Positions 1 through 12,144 of a stretch of DNA of 64,000 nucleotides are shown in pieces (position 1 is the stretch's first letter; the number at the start of each line of letters is the position of its first letter). The translations under genes were made by a program, and so were the position numbers. Source of the stretch: Rozella allomycis CSF55 (taxonomy: Eukaryota > Rozellomycota); the NCBI GenBank assembly GCA_000442015.1, contig KE561200.1:32852-96851 (forward strand), read 5' to 3'. The notes beneath the pieces are model-generated. The model was given only the letters and a program-made list of their open reading frames with translations, was not told where the DNA came from and ran no database searches.

Positions 1-1458
1 TGTCGTCGCTTCAGAAAATAGCAGAGGATAGACTTGAAATTGATGATAATGAAGATTATATCAGCGATGCAGGTTCAAGTTCCGCGCTGAGTTCTATTTC
101 ATTAGTGGATAGAGAAGTTGATATGTTGGATATTGGAAATAGTTCAAGAATAAATAGCTTTGAAAAACGATCAGCAGACTATGAATCTATTGATGATGCC
201 TCAATGATTGAAAATGAAATCCAGCCGTTAGAGATAAAGAGCATTGAAGAGAAATTAATGAAACAAGATAAAGTTAAGGATATGACAGGTGTGACGGTGA
301 ATAAGCAGGAACATAATGCGTTTGATCGGACGGAAATTATAAAAATAGCAATGATGAAAAAAGATAAAAATGATGACTTAGTATTGCAGACTAACCATCA
401 AATGTATGTCAAGGAAGACAATAAACTAGATTTAATTTTGAACGAAGAGAACGACAATGAAACAATATCGCCAGTGTTAATTGCACGGAAAGTAGATACA
501 AGAAAAGAAAACGAAAATATAGAAAACAACGAAACAAAAGTTTGGACTATAAAAATGAAGCAAGCTGATTTACCAAAAGGAAGAATATATTTTACGCCAA
601 ACGGAGAAAAAATTGTCGAAAAAATAGGTCAAGTGGACCAATTTACACAAGCTGATGACCATAACCCACAATCTATTAATAGAAATCACAAGCCACAATG
701 TAAAAATAGATCTGCAGAAAGAGGAAAATTCTTTAATGTACGAATTGAAGGGGCACAAAACTTGCCAAATATTAAATTCAAATTATTCCCAAATTGTAAA
801 GTCAAAATTGGGAATCGCATTACCAAAGTTATCATGAATAAAGAAAACCCAACATGGAATGCTAGTTTTGACATTCATCAAAAATCATCTCGTTTGGAGT
901 TTTGTATTTATCATGAAGACGATGAAGATTATTTGATAGGAAAATGCAAAGTGGAAACATCCTTGTTACAAAATGAAATTTACGGATGGTACAATATTAT
1001 AGATTTTAAAGGATGCATTCAAGGTCAACTCTTGCTAAGAATCTTACCTTTGAGCTGCCAAAATATTTCTTCTTCTGTATGTGAGGCAAAATTCAGCATC
1101 GTAAATGCCACTGATGAAAACGACCCTAAAATACATGATATGGAAACTCGGTCTACTGCCGATAAAAGTAAGTGCAAATTGCATAATTGAAATAGTCTTT
1201 GTGAAAACATTAATCAAAGAAGCCTGTGAAAATTCCAATATTTGGAATCAATGTTTTTCTCCCACTCCACGCTCATCCCCATGTGGAACTAAAAAAGGCC
1301 ATGATCTTCAAAAACATAAGGTATTAAAGAATCATAAAATTAAAAAGAATTTCATTCCCAAAAATATTCTCTCAAGATATTCCTATAAATCAAAACCCCC
1401 AAGAGGCCCAGCGATGAATCAATTTACGACCGCACTAAAAGATCTTAATTATAAATAA
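1..1458 (+). CDS. C2-domain protein, 5'-partial
   Basis: The reading frame is open from base 3, so the gene starts outside the window. It runs to 1167, then a 28-nt intron (1168-1195, GTAAGT..ATAG) joins a second exon ending at the stop at 1458. The N-terminal visible part (about 230 residues) is acidic, low-complexity and rich in Asp, Asn and Glu. It is followed by a C2-like beta-sandwich of about 105 residues (roughly 732-1060), with strand-like blocks such as FFNVRIEGAQNLP, NPTWNASFDI, LEFCIYHEDDED and YLIGKCKV. C2 domains usually bind membranes or Ca2+, but the acidic ligands here are only partly canonical. The basic C-terminal tail shows no recognised domain. The rest of the protein and its role cannot be seen. 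Membrane association is inferred from the C2 fold only. Confidence 0.6.
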
Positions 1459-1804
1459 ATACAAATTTTGGAAAAAACACTATTGACGTTTTATTATTCT
1501 GTGATGATTGGGGACTCGGCTTTAGTACCAAAAATTGGGACAACATAGAAATAACATAATATTGATTCACTATAAATAGATTCAAGTTACAATAACACAT
1601 TTTGATAAAATTAATCTCAAAACACGATCATAGCTTTTTCTATTTTTTTAATGAGTTAAAGAATGTATTTATTGAGTACGTTTTTCTTCAAAACTTCAAG
1701 AGCGTAGGAATGTGCCATGAGGATTTCTATTTCTTCGTTCGAAGGCTTCCCTATGTAATTTCTCTATATCAAAAGCTTAAAGTTTTAAAGAAACCCTTGT
1801 CAGT
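1459..1804. other. Intergenic stretch, nothing recognised
   Basis: A 346-bp AT-rich gap lies between the C2-domain gene and the P5B ATPase start. Short open frames here show no conserved blocks and no splice-linked continuation into either neighbour. It probably holds the 3' end of one gene and the promoter of the next. Confidence 0.5.
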
Positions 1805-4800
1805 ATGGAAGTTGAACTTGACGAAGAAATTGTTATCCATGTAAAGCCATTGCGCGAAATTGCCTGGAGAAAGTATTTTGTATCCATCGTCTCCATATTC
1901 TCCTTTGGCCTCTTATACTTGTGTTGCCGCTGGATGCCCAGAGTGTACGCCTATTTGCTGTGTAAAGAGTCATCGGTTTACGATGCAACGAAATGTCTGG
2001 TGATAGTAAAATTATGGAATGCATTTTAAAGAATAATCATGGGGAATCTAGCATTGTCGAAAAGAATGGGTCGAGTTTTACGTACCATTGCTACAAGGTT
2101 ATTTTTAATGAAATGACTGGAGAGTTTCAGCCGATAAAGTATGGGATTTATGATGTTTTTTAGAGGAAAATTATTCAGGAAATGAATTTTGGAGGCAATG
2201 GATTGGCGTGGAAGCAGATTGAGAGTTTGAAAGATGTTTATGAAGAGAATGTTATTAAAGTGCCGATAAAATCGACTATTAGAATATTTATTGATGAAGT
2301 AAAATGAGGGGTNTCTTGGAGGTAATGGATTGGCGTGGAAGCAGATTGAGAGTTTGAAAGACGTTTATGAGGAAAATGTTATTAAAGTACCGATAAAATC
2401 GACTATTAGAATATTTATTGATGAAGTAAAAAAGGTGTTATGTTTTGAAAGGTGTTGCATCCATTTAATGTGTTTCAAATATTTAGTATAATATTGTGGA
2501 GTTTGGACAATTATTATTTGTATGCGGGCTGTGTATTGATAATTTCATTGATTTCTTCAATGATGGCATTATTTGAAACTAGAAGAGTAAAATGTTAATG
2601 TAGAGGTTATTAGAATTTGAGGGCTTTGAATAAATTGAACAATGAAGTTTGCTTGGTGGAATGTGTGAGAGATAATAAGAGTAAAAACACGTGTTGTTTC
2701 ATAAAAGCATTTAAAATTTCATCAAATTTGTTATTTCCGGGGGATCTATTTTTGATTCCTAATCAGAGAATTGAGATTCCTTGTGATTGTGTGTTGATTG
2801 AAGGAAATTGTCTAATCAATGAAAGTTCTTTGACGGGAGAAAGTATTCCCGTTTCAAAGCAAGGAAATCCACAAATAAATTTTAACAGAATAAATAAAAA
2901 TTATCATCATCAACTTAATTCAAAATCTGTGATGTTTGGAGGTACCAGGGTGTTGAAGGCATCTTCAAATGCAAAGGCCGTTGTTCTTTCTACAGGTGAT
3001 TAAATAATAAAATTAATGAAAGGATTTGAAACTGTTAAAGGGACATTGATTAGATCAATGATTTATCCAAAACCACATGGATTCAAATTTTACAGGGATG
3101 CATTTAGATTTGTTGGGATTTTAGCTTTAATTGCAATGATTGGATTTTGTTTCTCTCTTTATTTCTTTATCATTAAAAAAGTAAACATTCATTAAAGTTG
3201 AAACAAAGGCAAATGCGTATTTGATTATTAAGAGAGCATTTGATTTGTTTACGATTGTTGTACCACCAGCGCTTCCATCAACGTTGCTTATTGGGACATC
3301 ATTTGCTATATCTAGATTGAAGAAGAAAGAGATTTACTGCATTAGCCCTTCAAAGTAACAAATAATCAAAATCAATAAAGGATAAATATTGGTGGAAAGT
3401 TGAATTTATTCATATTTGACAAGACTGGAACATTGACTGAACCTGACATGGATGTTTATGGGATTCTAATGAACCAAGAAGGGGAAAAGATATTTAAAGA
3501 TTCAATGTCTCAGCCACAATCTATTTTTGGAATGTCGATGGCTTGTTGTCACAGTCTAAATTTAGATCAGAATAAAATAATTGGAGATCAATTGGAAGAA
3601 AAAATGTTTGAATTTTCTCAATGGAGATTTGATGGATCTACAAGGGTATCGTATGGAAATAAAAAGATTGAAATTTTAAAGATTAATGACTTTAATTCTA
3701 ATTTGAGAAGAATGTCTGTAGTTTGTAAATGTGAAGCTGAAGTTTATGGGTTTGTGAAGGGATCACCAGAAGAGATGATGAGAATTTGTAAAAATGTTCC
3801 AGATTGGTATGAAACAGAAATGAATAAATTTACCAGAAAAGGATTTAGAGTTTTATCTGTTGGATTTAAAAGATTAAAAGAAGAAAATTTGAATTCCAGA
3901 AATCAAATTGAAAAAGATTTGGAATTTTTAGGATTTCTAATTTTTGAAAATAAAATAAAGAAAGAAACATTTAAAGTAATTTCTGAATTGAATAAAGCGT
4001 CTTGTAAGAATATAATTTGTACAGGGGATAATCTATTAACAGCTTGTTCAATTTCCAGACAATGTAAAATTATTCCACAAGAAGACACAATTTTCATTTC
4101 TAAAATATCAAATAATTTCATTGAATGGATTTCTCTAGATGATCCATCAATCTCTTTAGATTTAAAAAATTTTTCTTCTTTCAAATCTAATTATACCCTG
4201 GCTTGTACTGGAAAAGTTTTTGATCTTCTTTCTAATTCTTCCCTCTTAGATAAAGTAAATGAATTAAATAAAATTCAAAGGTTTTAATCAAATGCAAAAT
4301 ATTCGCTAGATTCTCTCCCGATCAAAAACAAAAATTAGTAGATCATTACCAACAACTAGGGTATTACGTCAGTTTCTGTGGCGACGGTGCAAATGATTGT
4401 GGCGCACTAAGACAAGCTGACGTTGGAATTTCTCTTTCTAATTCAGAAGCTTGTGTTGCTGCTTCATTCACTAGCAAAATACCAAACATCAGTTGTGTTT
4501 TAGAGATTGTTAAACAAGGTAGAGCTGCACTTGTAACTTCATTCTCTTGCTTCAAATACATGGCNCTCTCTTTCTAATTCAGAAGCTTGTGTTGCAGCTT
4601 CATTCACTAGCAAAATACCAAACATTAGTTGTGTTTTAGAGATTGTAAAGCAAGGTAGAGCTGCACTTGTAACTTCATTCTCTTGCTTCAAATACATGGC
4701 TCTGTATTCTATAATTCAATTCACTTCAGTTATTCTACTGTACACTCAAATGGCTTCACTCGCAGATCCACAATACCTCTACATTGACTTGTTCATTGTT

Positions 4801-5509
4801 TTCCCTCTAACTTTAACAATGGGTCGCTTCAATTCAAACACTAAAATCTCTAAAAAGAGGCCAACAGCGAATATTTTATCACCAAAAGTTCTTGTTTCCT
4901 TGATTGGTCACATTCTCATTCAAATCATATTTCAAATCTATACGTACTTTACTGTCATCCACCATCATTCTTTCACTCTAACTCCTATACTTGAAAATGA
5001 TACAAATTCGTTTAATCTTTTAACTTCATCCATTTTCATCTTTACTATTTTTCAGGTAAATTTACAAAATACTTTTCCCGCCTAGTATGTCACTCTAGTT
5101 GATGTTTTCATTGTTGGCGCGCCATTCCAAGAAATCAAATTTAAGAAACGTAAATGATATTCCTTTTCATACTGTAGCATTGTTCCTAATCACGTTCACA
5201 GTGCTTCTGGCTTGCAATGTTATTGTATCCCTCCAGCCAAGTACTTTCATTTCCAACAGCTTGTATCTCGTTCAACTANTAGCTCCTGATTTGAGACTTT
5301 ATATTCTCACTTTGACAATCATCTGCTCACTAATCTCAAAGTTGTGTGAAAAGTTTGTTTTCCCGGTTATTGCAAAAGTTATAAAGAATATTTCATCGTT
5401 TACTTTATTGGATGTCGAACAGGATCCATTGATTGATCATGAAAGTGAATGGAGAGACAAGAAGAAGTACAAGAGGTTGGAGAAGTTGTTATCAAGTGGA
5501 TTACGGTAG
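1805..5509 (+). CDS. YPK9: P5B-type cation-transporting P-type ATPase
   Basis: This is a polytopic ATPase of the P5B branch (yeast YPK9, animal ATP13A2), which acts in lysosome/vacuole membranes; animal members transport polyamines. About ten introns of 24-30 nt connect the pieces (for example 2006-2031 and 4255-4280), each restoring frame. In order the protein has the P5 N-terminal membrane motif, the actuator TGES loop (near 2836-2847), the TM4 signature PPALP that separates P5B from P5A, the phosphorylation site DKTGTLTE (near 3418), the KGSPEE nucleotide-domain motif, TGDN, the hinge [10 protein letters not shown] (near 4382) and the C-terminal membrane helices. The stop is at 5509. Two haplotype-like duplications interrupt it (Ns at 2313 and 4565), and a third (N at 5581) repeats its 3' end. 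Skipping one copy restores the frame. The N at 5279 keeps frame and looks like one unread base. Family call is firm; the transported substrate is inferred. Confidence 0.9.
2189..2431 (+). repeat. N-joined direct duplication (haplotype-like) 1
   Basis: Bases 2189-2307 recur at 2316-2431 across the single N at 2313. Within the exon the two copies differ at five third-codon positions and every change is silent. A protein with both copies would lose frame. The pattern fits two alleles placed end to end at an unmerged contig overlap, not a biological tandem duplication. Confidence 0.8.
4428..4703 (+). repeat. N-joined direct duplication (haplotype-like) 2
   Basis: About 136 bases ending at 4564 recur after the N at 4565, in the hinge and TM5 region of the P5B ATPase. 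The copies differ only at silent positions (Ala GCT/GCA, Ile ATC/ATT, Val GTT/GTA, Lys AAA/AAG). Removing one copy restores the conserved protein. Confidence 0.8.
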
Positions 5510-5735
5510 CTATTACTAATAAATAATAATGTTAATTATAATCTTTTTAAATATTATTACCCTGATTTATAGTAATTGTANTTGATCATGAGAGGGAATG
5601 GAGAGACAAGAAGAAATACAAGAGGTTGGAGAAGTTGTTATCAAGTGGTTTACGGTAGCTATTACTAATAAATGATAATGTTAATATTAATTTTTTTCCA
5701 TATTATTATAACATTGATTTATAGTAATTGTACTC
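5432..5735 (+). repeat. N-joined direct duplication (haplotype-like) 3
   Basis: The last codons of the P5B ATPase, its stop codon and its 3' flank occur twice, before and after the N at 5581. The coding part is nearly identical, whereas the noncoding tails differ by several substitutions and small indels, as expected for two alleles. Confidence 0.75.
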
Positions 5736-5816
5736 TATAGTTCTCAATGTACTTTATATCTCTCAGTCATCACGGTTCACCCAATACCCGGTCTTGACTA
5801 CCAGTTGTCAATTCAT
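5510..5816. other. Intergenic stretch made largely of a repeated 3' end
   Basis: The 307 bp between the ATPase stop and the P450 start contain the second copy of the ATPase 3' end (5582 to about 5735) and AT-rich flank with AATAAA-like signals. No separate gene is seen. Confidence 0.6.
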
Positions 5817-8800
5817 ATGCCGTCAATGAATTTGAAATCATCGTCAATACCTACCTTCTGTGATGATACTGATATATCTTCACTATCTCTTTGTACCATT
5901 TTCGATCGCTACGATCATTCAAAGTCATTCGTGTTCGCTATAGGTAAACAAGTGTCATTACAAAACGCTCCTTCCAACCTCATATTCAAACCAAGTCTTT
6001 TAGCCATTATTTCCTTTCTAATAAATCAATGGCAAGTCCCGTCTGTCAACCTGTACACTATCACCGGGAAACACATAAAATCAACAAGCGCCTTTAAATC
6101 TTTGAGTGTAGCTTATGCAGACACTAAAGACACAGTTCAACTGGAAATAAACACACCGGATGCTCCTCGCACTGTTCCTATAGTCGGTACCTCGCATAAT
6201 TAACGTAACATAGGAAATCTTCCTCAAATCTTGCCGTATCCAATGGCCGCCTTTCGCGAAATAACTGAAAGCTACGGCCCAATGATTCCCATAATGGTGC
6301 TAGCCGAACGTGCGTGGATAATTGACGATCCAAGACTCTTGGACGAGCTGACAGCTAAACCAGAAACATTCGGAAAACTGTGCAATAAAGGCATCATGAG
6401 CGAGTTGCGCAAGATTGGCGGCGACGGCCTCTTCACTTCCGCTGACCATGAAGAGAATTGGGGTATGGCGCACAGAATATTAATACCCGCCTTTTCGCAG
6501 AAAGCGTTGAGAGTGTACATTCCAGAGATGTGTCGGCAAGCGAAAAAGCTGCTGGATGCGCTGTGCAAGGGGTCCAGCCAGACGGATGTGGATGTGCCGA
6601 AATGGATGACGAAAATTACTATTGAGACCATATCAATGTGCGGATTCAGCTATGCGTTTCATGGGCTCGACAAGGAAGAAGACGATCCGTTTGTGAAGGC
6701 GATGGGATACTGTTTGGAAGAAGTTCAGCTGAATTCTATGAGGACAAAGATAGGACAGTTTATTAATCGAAAGAGGCAAGAACAGTTCGACCATAGTATG
6801 AAGTATGTTGAGAGTGTGGTGAAGAATGTTATCGAGGAAAGACGAAAATCGGGTGTAAAGGTGGATCCGAATCAGCCTAGAGACTTTCTGGATATCATGT
6901 TGTCGGTAGCCGATCCGGAAACAGGGAAAATGCTGCCAGACGAAAATCTGATACATAATTGCATNTGCTGCCAGACGAAAATCTTATACATAATTGCATT
7001 ACTTTTCTTGTCGCTGGGCATGAAACCACAGCGTCAATGCTTTCTTGGACCCTCTACTTAGTCGCGACACACCCAGAAGTGAATGAGAGAATATGCTATG
7101 AAATAGATACAGTTTGCGGCGATGCCTTTAAGGAAGGGCGAATGTTGAATGAATCGGAAATTGGAAAATTAACGTAAGTCATACACTCAAAATCTATAGA
7201 TATACTTTACAAAGTGATAAAGGAAGGCTTACGTATGTATCCATCAGCTGGTGCCTATGCTAAAGATGTTTTGAAAGACGACAGCTTGGGTGGAGTACCT
7301 GTCAAAGAAAATGACTTTGTTGCAGTAAGTGTTTACGCTATGCATTTCAACACAACATACTGGGGAGATGATGCTGAAAAGTTTAATCCTGACAGATTTA
7401 ATCCTGAAGAAGAGGCTAAAAGACATCCAAGTGCCTATTCCCCATTTGGTTCTGGACCTAGAGCTTGTTTAGGCGCTCAATTCGCGCTGTTGGAGGCCAG
7501 GATAATCTTGGCTTATATATACTATCACCTGCATGTATCCGCAAGTCCTAACGCAGTCCCTCGTTTGATTCAAAAGACAGCATTCAAACCAGAAAGGCTT
7601 TACCTTCGTTTTAAGAAAAGAACAACTCCGAATATACGAAACGCCTCACCGTTTACTGCCCCTAGTAGAACATCAACGCCCGTCACTAGAGAAAGAAGTG
7701 AAGTTGTGCTTACAAATGGAACACCTGATGACCAAATAGTATCATTGGCGTCTGTGTCAGGGGGCATGCCAGTTGTCAACATATTATATGGAAGCAACAT
7801 GGGAACTTGTGAAGAAATGGCATCAAATTTCGCCAATCATTTGAGAAAATCCGGCGCGAATGTTGAGGTACGCAGTCTTGACAATTGGAACGATCTTGAA
7901 GATACAAAACTGGCTATTATAATTACCAGTACATACAATGGCTTACCTCCAGATAATGCAAAGAAATTTGACCAAAATATAAAGAATTTATTATTGAAAT
8001 CAGAATCGAAAATGAAGAAACTCAGGTAAATACTTGTCCAATGTTTCTTATAGATTTGCGGTATATGGAGTAGGGAATACTCAGTGGAGAACATTCCAGG
8101 CATTTCCAAAGTATGTAGATAAGTCGCTTTATTCGCTTGGAGGAATAAGAATTATGCCAAAGGGAGAAGGAAACGTTGATGATGGATGTGACATTGAAAA
8201 GCATTTCAGCGATTGGCAAGAAGAATTCTGGAAAACTGTAAAAACAATCTATAATTTTGTTCCATCCAAAACACCCATAGAGGAATTGATGGGTGAGCAA
8301 GTGAACATCATGCCTTTAACCCAAGATCAACTGAATGGATTAGAAATAATGAATCCATGCCCCCTTTCTTCTGCGAAATTGCATAAAATTGAAAAGATTA
8401 AGGAACTTCAATCCAAGGAATCTTCTTTTAGAACACTTCATGTTGAACTCGCACTGCAGCAAAATCAAAAATATTCAACAGGTGATCATTTTGGAATTGT
8501 GGCACCAAATTCGAAAAAGGATGTTTTACTAGTCCTGAATAATTTGATTCTTCCGGAATCTATTCATGCGTAAGAATATCAATTGAATAATATTAGTGAT
8601 TCCCCTATTTTGATTCATGCTATTGAAGGCCAGACATTAACCAACAAGAATTGGAATATTATCCCGTTGAACAAACCAATAACTGCAAGAATGATTTTAT
8701 CAAATATTTGTGACCTAAAGGCCATTCCTAGCAGGCAAATCATTTCGGATCTCTGTAAGTATACTGATTGTCCACCTGAAAAAATGGAACTACAAAAGCT

Positions 8801-9596
8801 TGCTGATATTGATTACAATTCTAAAGTTGCTAGTGTTCGTCTTCCATTAATTGAAGTCTTCAGAAGATTCGCGTCCGTAAAAATCCCCTTGATTTCATTT
8901 CTTTCAATTTCTCCAATAATTCAGCCGCGACTTTACTCAATTTCCTCTTCACCATCAATGTTTCCTAATACAGCTCATTTGACGATATCTATTTTACAAC
9001 GACCAGAGGCGATGTATGACAAAAATCAGACATTTACAGGATTTGTGAGTAACTATATTTCAAATATTGAAGAAAACAATTACATTTTCGGCTTTCCAAA
9101 ACCCCATGGCTCCAATTTCCATCTTCCGGAAGACAATGAAACACCAATAATAATGATTGGTGCTGGGACAGGTCTTGCACCTTTTCGCGCGTTTTTACAA
9201 GAAAGGCATGTAAAATTAAGAAATGGAGAGAAGTTGGCCCAAGCACTACTAATATTTGGCTGTCGCAATCCTAATCATGATGAACTTTACGCCGAGGAAA
9301 TTAACGAATATCTTAGTTCTGGAGCTTTAACTGCAAAATATGTAGCCTATTCAAGAGTTGAGAATAATAAGATGTATGTACAAGATCGTATAAAACAGTC
9401 GGATTGCAAAGATATGATCTGGAGTTTGTTTCACGAACAATCAGGAAAGGTTTATGTTTGTGGTGATGGCGCGGGAATGGCGAAAGGCGTTATCCAAACA
9501 TTCAAAGACATTGCTAGTGAATTCGGCTTTGATGGAGAAGAGTATTTGAGAAACGCATTGAAAGAATTAAGATACCTCGAAGATGTGTGGGCTTAA
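5817..9596 (+). CDS. Self-sufficient cytochrome P450-P450 reductase fusion with extra N-terminal domain
   Basis: This is a single-chain monooxygenase of CYP505/P450foxy architecture that uses NADPH electrons to hydroxylate a substrate, typically a fatty acid. The heme domain has VPIVGN at its start, I-helix AGHETTAS (near 7016), ExxR within KEGLRMYP and heme-Cys loop FGSGPRACLG (near 7447). It is followed by flavodoxin ILYGSNMGTCEE, FAD motif RLYSISSS, NADPH loops GAGTGLAPFRAF and VCGDGAGMA, and the terminal Trp of the reductase family. Introns of 27, 28 and 27 nt near 6190, 8030 and 8575 restore frame. The junction at 7174-7200 is out of frame by one base with an AG acceptor, so an indel or unusual splice is likely. 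A duplicated piece surrounds the N at 6965. About 120 residues precede the P450 part and are absent from usual family members; they weakly resemble a doublecortin or ubiquitin-like fold. The ATG at 5817 is the first in frame. Confidence 0.88.
6931..6999 (+). repeat. N-joined direct duplication (haplotype-like) 4
   Basis: A 34-base block just before the I-helix codons of the P450 is repeated on both sides of the N at 6965. The copies differ at one silent position (Leu CTG/CTT). Reading through both breaks the frame; using one restores it. Confidence 0.75.
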
Positions 9597-9794
9597 TAAA
9601 GAAAACTTGGATTCCTTAATATTTTTGACTTTATATCATTAATTGAATTGATTAGACGGTAATTGAGAATTCTTGTTAACATACAGAGTGAGAGATCAAT
9701 AATAAATATATTCAAATACGAAATCAATTTAACTAAGTAAAGAAAATCGAATGGTTTAGTAACAATGTGATCTTAGAATTTTCGTATTTTTAAC

Positions 9795-11036
9795 ATGAGC
9801 AAAAAAGCTCTTAGCCAAGATGATTTTAGGAAAATTTTAGCTACACCAAGAAACAGCGACGCATCAGAATTCACAGAAATGCCTGTAAAGTATCAAGCTC
9901 CAGGTAGTCAAACTCCAAGAATATCCATGATGCCCTATGAGAAGAAGTTAAAGAAAAAAGGAGAAGAATTTAAGAAAACCGTTAATCCCGCTGTTATATT
10001 TAAAAAGAGCCAAACTGGATACGAATTTAGAGATAGGGCGTTGGAAAGAAGGTTGGATTTACAGCAGGAGGTTGATTTTGAAACATTTAAGAAACAATTT
10101 GAAGAAACTTTGAATAACAAAGCAGAAGACAAACCTGAAAAGGTCACAAGTAAATCGAATGAAATAGAATTAATGGAAAAGTCAGCATCAGAAGACGGAT
10201 TTAAGTTCCAACACAGTCACTTGGAGACTTTGGATGAAAAGCCTGATATAGTTAATGCTGTTGAAAAATACTTGCGTTTCAAGCCAAAGCCAAAATTGGA
10301 TTCAAATTTGACTACGTTTGTCTTTGATTTAAGCTCTCCAATTCTTTTACCGCCAATTAAAAGTTTAAAGCCTAAAAATTCAAATAAAAAGAAGGCAGAT
10401 CCAGATGTAGTCCGATTAATTTATAACAAAATCGAATCTGTTTTTACGAATCATCGATTAGAAATGTTGAGTAAACCAGTGCAAAAGCCTGAAAACAAAA
10501 AGGAAAAGACAATTGAAGAAAATGTAGACCAATATGACCCAGATGAAGATATTTTTGCGGATGCCGGGGATTATAAGGTCGAATATAAAGCCAGAGAAAC
10601 AGACATTGGAAATGCAAAATCAAGGACTGAAAAACTTTTTTCCGATATGGAGAAAGAATTAAATGAGCAAGAAGAGGTCAATATTTCAGGTGAAACGAGC
10701 GAACATCAGACTCTGGATAAACCAGAATTGAAACCTGCAATTGCGAAAATTCCGACATCGACATCAAAGTCGAAGATTTTACCTGATAGTGATTTTGTTG
10801 ATCTAGACATTGATAACAATGAAAATATAGTTTATACAGAAGAAATAATTGATAGCGATGAAGATGTTGAGGTCTCTTTTGAGAAACCAAGTATTTTACA
10901 ACAAGCCTCTGATTCAAAACACAAAAGGAAAGGGAAAGATTATTCAAAATCTTCAAATAAAAAACTGAAGACTAAAAAGGAATTCGATCAAGTGGTTGGG
11001 ATTTTGGAATCTAAATATCAAACAAAGTTGAAATAA
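9795..11036 (+). CDS. IK: RED/IK-family spliceosomal protein
   Basis: A single uninterrupted frame of 413 codons. It carries the RED N-terminal signature around residues 70-85 (YEFRDRALERR) and the FADAGDYK block around residue 255 that follows an acidic DPDEDI run. The remainder is charged, low-complexity and ends in a Lys-rich tail. RED (IK, SMU-2) is a component of the pre-B spliceosome that works with SMU1. It is present in many eukaryotes with intron-rich genes and absent from Saccharomyces. Its presence agrees with the intron density seen here. It is itself intronless. The stop is two bases from the stop codon of the convergent threonine aldolase gene, so the 3' UTRs must overlap. Confidence 0.8.
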   Translation: MSKKALSQDDFRKILATPRNSDASEFTEMPVKYQAPGSQTPRISMMPYEKKLKKKGEEFKKTVNPAVIFKKSQTGYEFRDRALERRLDLQQEVDFETFKKQFEETLNNKAEDKPEKVTSKSNEIELMEKSASEDGFKFQHSHLETLDEKPDIVNAVEKYLRFKPKPKLDSNLTTFVFDLSSPILLPPIKSLKPKNSNKKKADPDVVRLIYNKIESVFTNHRLEMLSKPVQKPENKKEKTIEENVDQYDPDEDIFADAGDYKVEYKARETDIGNAKSRTEKLFSDMEKELNEQEEVNISGETSEHQTLDKPELKPAIAKIPTSTSKSKILPDSDFVDLDIDNNENIVYTEEIIDSDEDVEVSFEKPSILQQASDSKHKRKGKDYSKSSNKKLKTKKEFDQVVGILESKYQTKLK

Positions 11037-11038
11037 AC

Positions 11039-12054
11039 TTAACACTCTTTTATTAGTAGTTCTTTTTTTCTATTCATGTGATCCAAAAGTAAGTCAATTG
11101 ATTCTTTCGGGATGTTCAAATGGAAAACGAATCTTACAATTCCTTTATGTGCTTGTGGCAAGATTACTTGTTTTGAAGACATTTCGTTAGCGAATTCATT
11201 CCAATTTCCTTCATGGACATTTAAAAAGACCTAAAAATGAAGGATTTTAACCGCAAGTACCATATTGGTCTCTGTAGGTAATGCAAATGTAAATTTCAAT
11301 TCATGGCAGTTATCATAGAAATATTTTGCCTTTAAATGGTCATTTTTGATTTCAGATGGAAAATTATGATCCAAAGAGTACAAACAACAAGCGGCTAAAT
11401 ACCCCGCCTGTCTCCACCCTCCACCAAACAGCTTTCGAAAATGGCGGGCTTTTTTGATGAACTCTTTTTTCCCAACCAACACTGAGCCTATTGGAGCTCC
11501 CATTCCTTTAATCATAAAAGTATCAAAATACCTTTTGAAAAACAAATTGAAATCTATTTGTTTAATCTTTTAGTTTTACTGAATCAAAGAATGACCCGTA
11601 CTCTTCCATTGTGATTCCACTTTGAACGGATGCATTCCAAAGCCTTGCGCCATCTAGATGCATTTTTACCCCAAAATCACGTGAAACAGCATGGACTTCC
11701 TTGATCAAATTTTTAGGATATATCAACCCATTTAATGTATTTTCTAATGCAATTAAATTCGTTCTTGTCATATGTATATCAGAATCAACATCCACATTTA
11801 TGTTATCCAAAATATCTTCCTTTGTTAAAAAGTATCCTTTCTTGGGTGATANTGAATCGAGGATTAAAGATTCCAACGGGCTCAAATGGGTTCTTATTGC
11901 TATTTGGTTGCTCATTGTTCCGGTAACGCAAAATAATGCCGCTTCTTTACGAAAAAGCGCAGCCATTTTTTGCTCTAATAAATTCACTGTTTCATCTTCC
12001 TATAACAGAAAACAGAGGGGTGTACTTGATACACATCATCACCAACAATGGCAC
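11039..12054 (-). CDS. GLY1: Low-specificity L-threonine aldolase, interrupted by assembly gaps
   Basis: A PLP enzyme that splits threonine to glycine and acetaldehyde. Recognisable blocks are VGDDVYQ then EDETVNLLEQ across a 26-nt intron, the Asp/Ala block MHLDGARLWNA, and the PLP-lysine motif ISICFSKGMGAPIGS, which is assembled by two 26-nt introns (near 11547-11576 and 11508-11540). A short final intron of 21 nt leads to the last exon, and the stop is at 11039-11041. The N at 11852 replaces about twenty residues that normally lie between the substrate loop and PKKGYFLTKED. The N at 12055 cuts off the N-terminus, since bases beyond it no longer match the family. The breaks look like assembly gaps and not gene decay. 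The gene is convergent with RED. Confidence 0.8.
11852..11852. other. Assembly gap (N) inside threonine aldolase
   Basis: One N replaces coding sequence for about twenty conserved residues. Unlike seven other Ns, no duplicated block flanks it. Confidence 0.7.
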
Positions 12055-12055
12055 N
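12055..12055. other. Assembly join (N) upstream of verprolin-like gene
   Basis: The threonine aldolase sequence ends at this N and what follows belongs to the divergent verprolin-like gene region, so the aldolase start is missing here. Confidence 0.6.
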
Positions 12056-12144
12056 GGCGATTTTGCGACCATTAGTGTAGAGATACTTTTTAAATGTTTG
12101 AAATTGAAATGGCCAATTCATAAGAACTTGCAACGCCACAATAC

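Noticed and set aside
2189-2431. Tandem exon duplication within the P5B ATPase
   Set aside because: The copies flank an N, break the frame if both are used, and differ only at silent sites. The same pattern recurs at six other Ns, so assembly is the better explanation.
1805-5509. P5B ATPase as a pseudogene with many stops
   Set aside because: Every stop falls within a 24-30 nt GT-AG intron whose removal restores conserved motifs in frame.
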